Assembly: GCA_964471225.1 (NCBI GenBank) | Contig: CAYYEZ010000052.1 | Coordinates: 1 to 33,568, forward strand | Source of the DNA: JAGVJT01 sp964471225 | Lineage (GTDB): Bacteria; Pseudomonadota; Gammaproteobacteria; Legionellales; Legionellaceae | Direction: 5' to 3' | DNA length: 33,568 bases | Shown: one piece after another, positions 33,064-33,568 of the stretch | Layout: every line of letters starts with the position of its first letter | Numbering within the stretch: the stretch's first letter is position 1 | The notes under the pieces: model-generated | What the model was told of the DNA's origin: nothing | What the model saw: only the letters and a program-made list of their open reading frames with translations | Databases searched by the model: none | Made by a program: the position numbers and the translations under genes

Positions 33064-33456
33064 TCAAGTAGGTCGATTAGGTGATGAAGAGGCGTCATCT
33101 GTGCTGGGTTGGCCAGTTTCACTTTGACATCGATCTCGAAAGCTTGATGTTTTGAGTTTATTTTGTTGCGCCTTGATATCTTCAAGGAGTTTTTTCTTCT
33201 CCTCTTTTTGATAGCCGTAGGCGTAACAACTGTTTATATGCTCATAGACCCGATTTAATAAAGCATCCTGGCGACCAAGCTCTGGATCGTTGATGATTTT
33301 TCTTATCATTTTATCGATGGTTGATGAATAATTTTCTCCAATTTTTTCTTGCAAAATAGCGGACAAAACATCAAGCGATTTTGTTCTAATTAGCAGTAAA
33401 TCGATCAAATTATCGGTCACTTTTATTGTGACGTGGTCAAGTAAATTAGGACACAC
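33064..33456 (-). pseudogene. 5'-truncated gene of unknown function next to an IS end
   Basis: The frame of 130 codons has only a GTG at 33456 as an early start, and its first eight codons lie in what looks like the end of an insertion element (33434-33459). The native part therefore begins around VTIKVTDNLIDLLL, and the original start was probably lost when the element inserted. The rest is helical and charged (KEEKKKLLEDIKAQQNKL may form a short coiled coil), with a Ser/Pro-rich tail. I do not recognise it. It lies upstream of the ankyrin gene on the same strand and may be the C-terminal remnant of another effector-like gene. A new short protein started from the GTG is possible but unsupported. 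Confidence 0.45.
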
Positions 33457-33568
33457 CAGTTAAGCAGCTTTCTTTAATTCCCGTTCCCTATATTCAAATT
33501 CAAATTAATTTGGATTCTTGTATCCCAAAGTTGAATGCAATCTGTAGCTGTTATACAGCACCGTAATG
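33434..33568 (-). mobile_element. right end of an IS3-like insertion sequence
   Basis: The transposase tail is followed by a terminal sequence that, read inward from 33434, begins TGGTCAAGTAAATTAGGACA, the style of IS3-family ends (TG at the tip). The element continues past the right edge of the window, so the other end and the target duplication cannot be seen. The exact boundary is inferred. Confidence 0.6.
33460..33568 (-). pseudogene. C-terminal end of an IS3-family DDE transposase, with a premature stop
   Basis: The minus-strand frame from the right edge reads LYNSYRLHSTLGYKNPN, the conserved end of IS3-type OrfB transposases (YNxxRxHSxLGYxxP), just after the catalytic Glu region. It then meets TAA at 33505-33507 where Gln (CAA) is expected; the same frame continues FEFEYRERELKKAA to a second TAA at 33460-33462. 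The stop removes about 15 tail residues that follow the integrase core, so activity might survive. Only this fragment is in the window. Confidence 0.75.

Overview
This window looks like a chromosomal segment of a gammaproteobacterium, most probably of the order Legionellales. I infer this from content, not from a search. The AT-leaning genome carries a giant 1627-residue NAD-dependent glutamate dehydrogenase, a full system I cytochrome c maturation operon, sdhE-ygfX, tldD and ygfZ. These housekeeping genes are interleaved with large proteins that resemble type IV secreted effectors: a kinase-like protein, a CX5R phosphoinositide-phosphatase-like protein and a 1253-residue ankyrin protein. No secretion-system gene lies in the window, so the effector reading is inference.

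Layout. 1-3.7 kb: the 3' end of a gene with 43-residue tandem repeats, a VOC-family protein, a small secreted PepSY protein, a FeS-type photolyase/cryptochrome broken by one extra base at 2205, and an SDR oxidoreductase lacking the usual catalytic tyrosine. 3.7-6.3 kb (minus strand): a two-gene envelope unit, a beta-barrel protein followed by a secreted DUF1566/Lcl-type protein. 6.4-11.8 kb: NAD-glutamate dehydrogenase followed directly by cytochrome b561. 11.8-13.8 kb (minus): a kinase-like protein and a YccA/Bax-inhibitor-type membrane protein, separated by a perfect terminator. 13.9-16.2 kb: a nitrilase-superfamily amidase overlapping tldD. 16.2-17.05 kb (minus): ygfZ, divergent from a long plus-strand run sdhE-ygfX-ccmABCDEFGHI (17.1-23.6 kb) whose genes mostly overlap by 4 bp or abut. 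23.7-29.1 kb: the CX5R protein, a PaaK-like adenylate-forming enzyme, a DUF4442 thioesterase-like gene broken by one TAG, and a Vat/CatB-type acetyltransferase. 29.2-33.6 kb (minus): the ankyrin protein, a 5'-truncated unknown gene, and the end of an IS3-like element whose transposase tail also has an in-frame stop.

How the genes work together. The sdhE-ygfX-ccm run links flavinylation of succinate dehydrogenase with cytochrome c assembly, so it is a respiratory-chain assembly block. Glutamate dehydrogenase would feed amino-acid carbon into the TCA cycle, which suits an amino-acid-using intracellular or protist-associated lifestyle. Three otherwise well-preserved reading frames are each broken by a single base (photolyase, DUF4442, transposase tail), and an IS end truncates a fourth. 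This suggests recent, continuing gene decay. No tRNA, rRNA or CRISPR array was seen, and no stretch over 300 bases lacks a gene.
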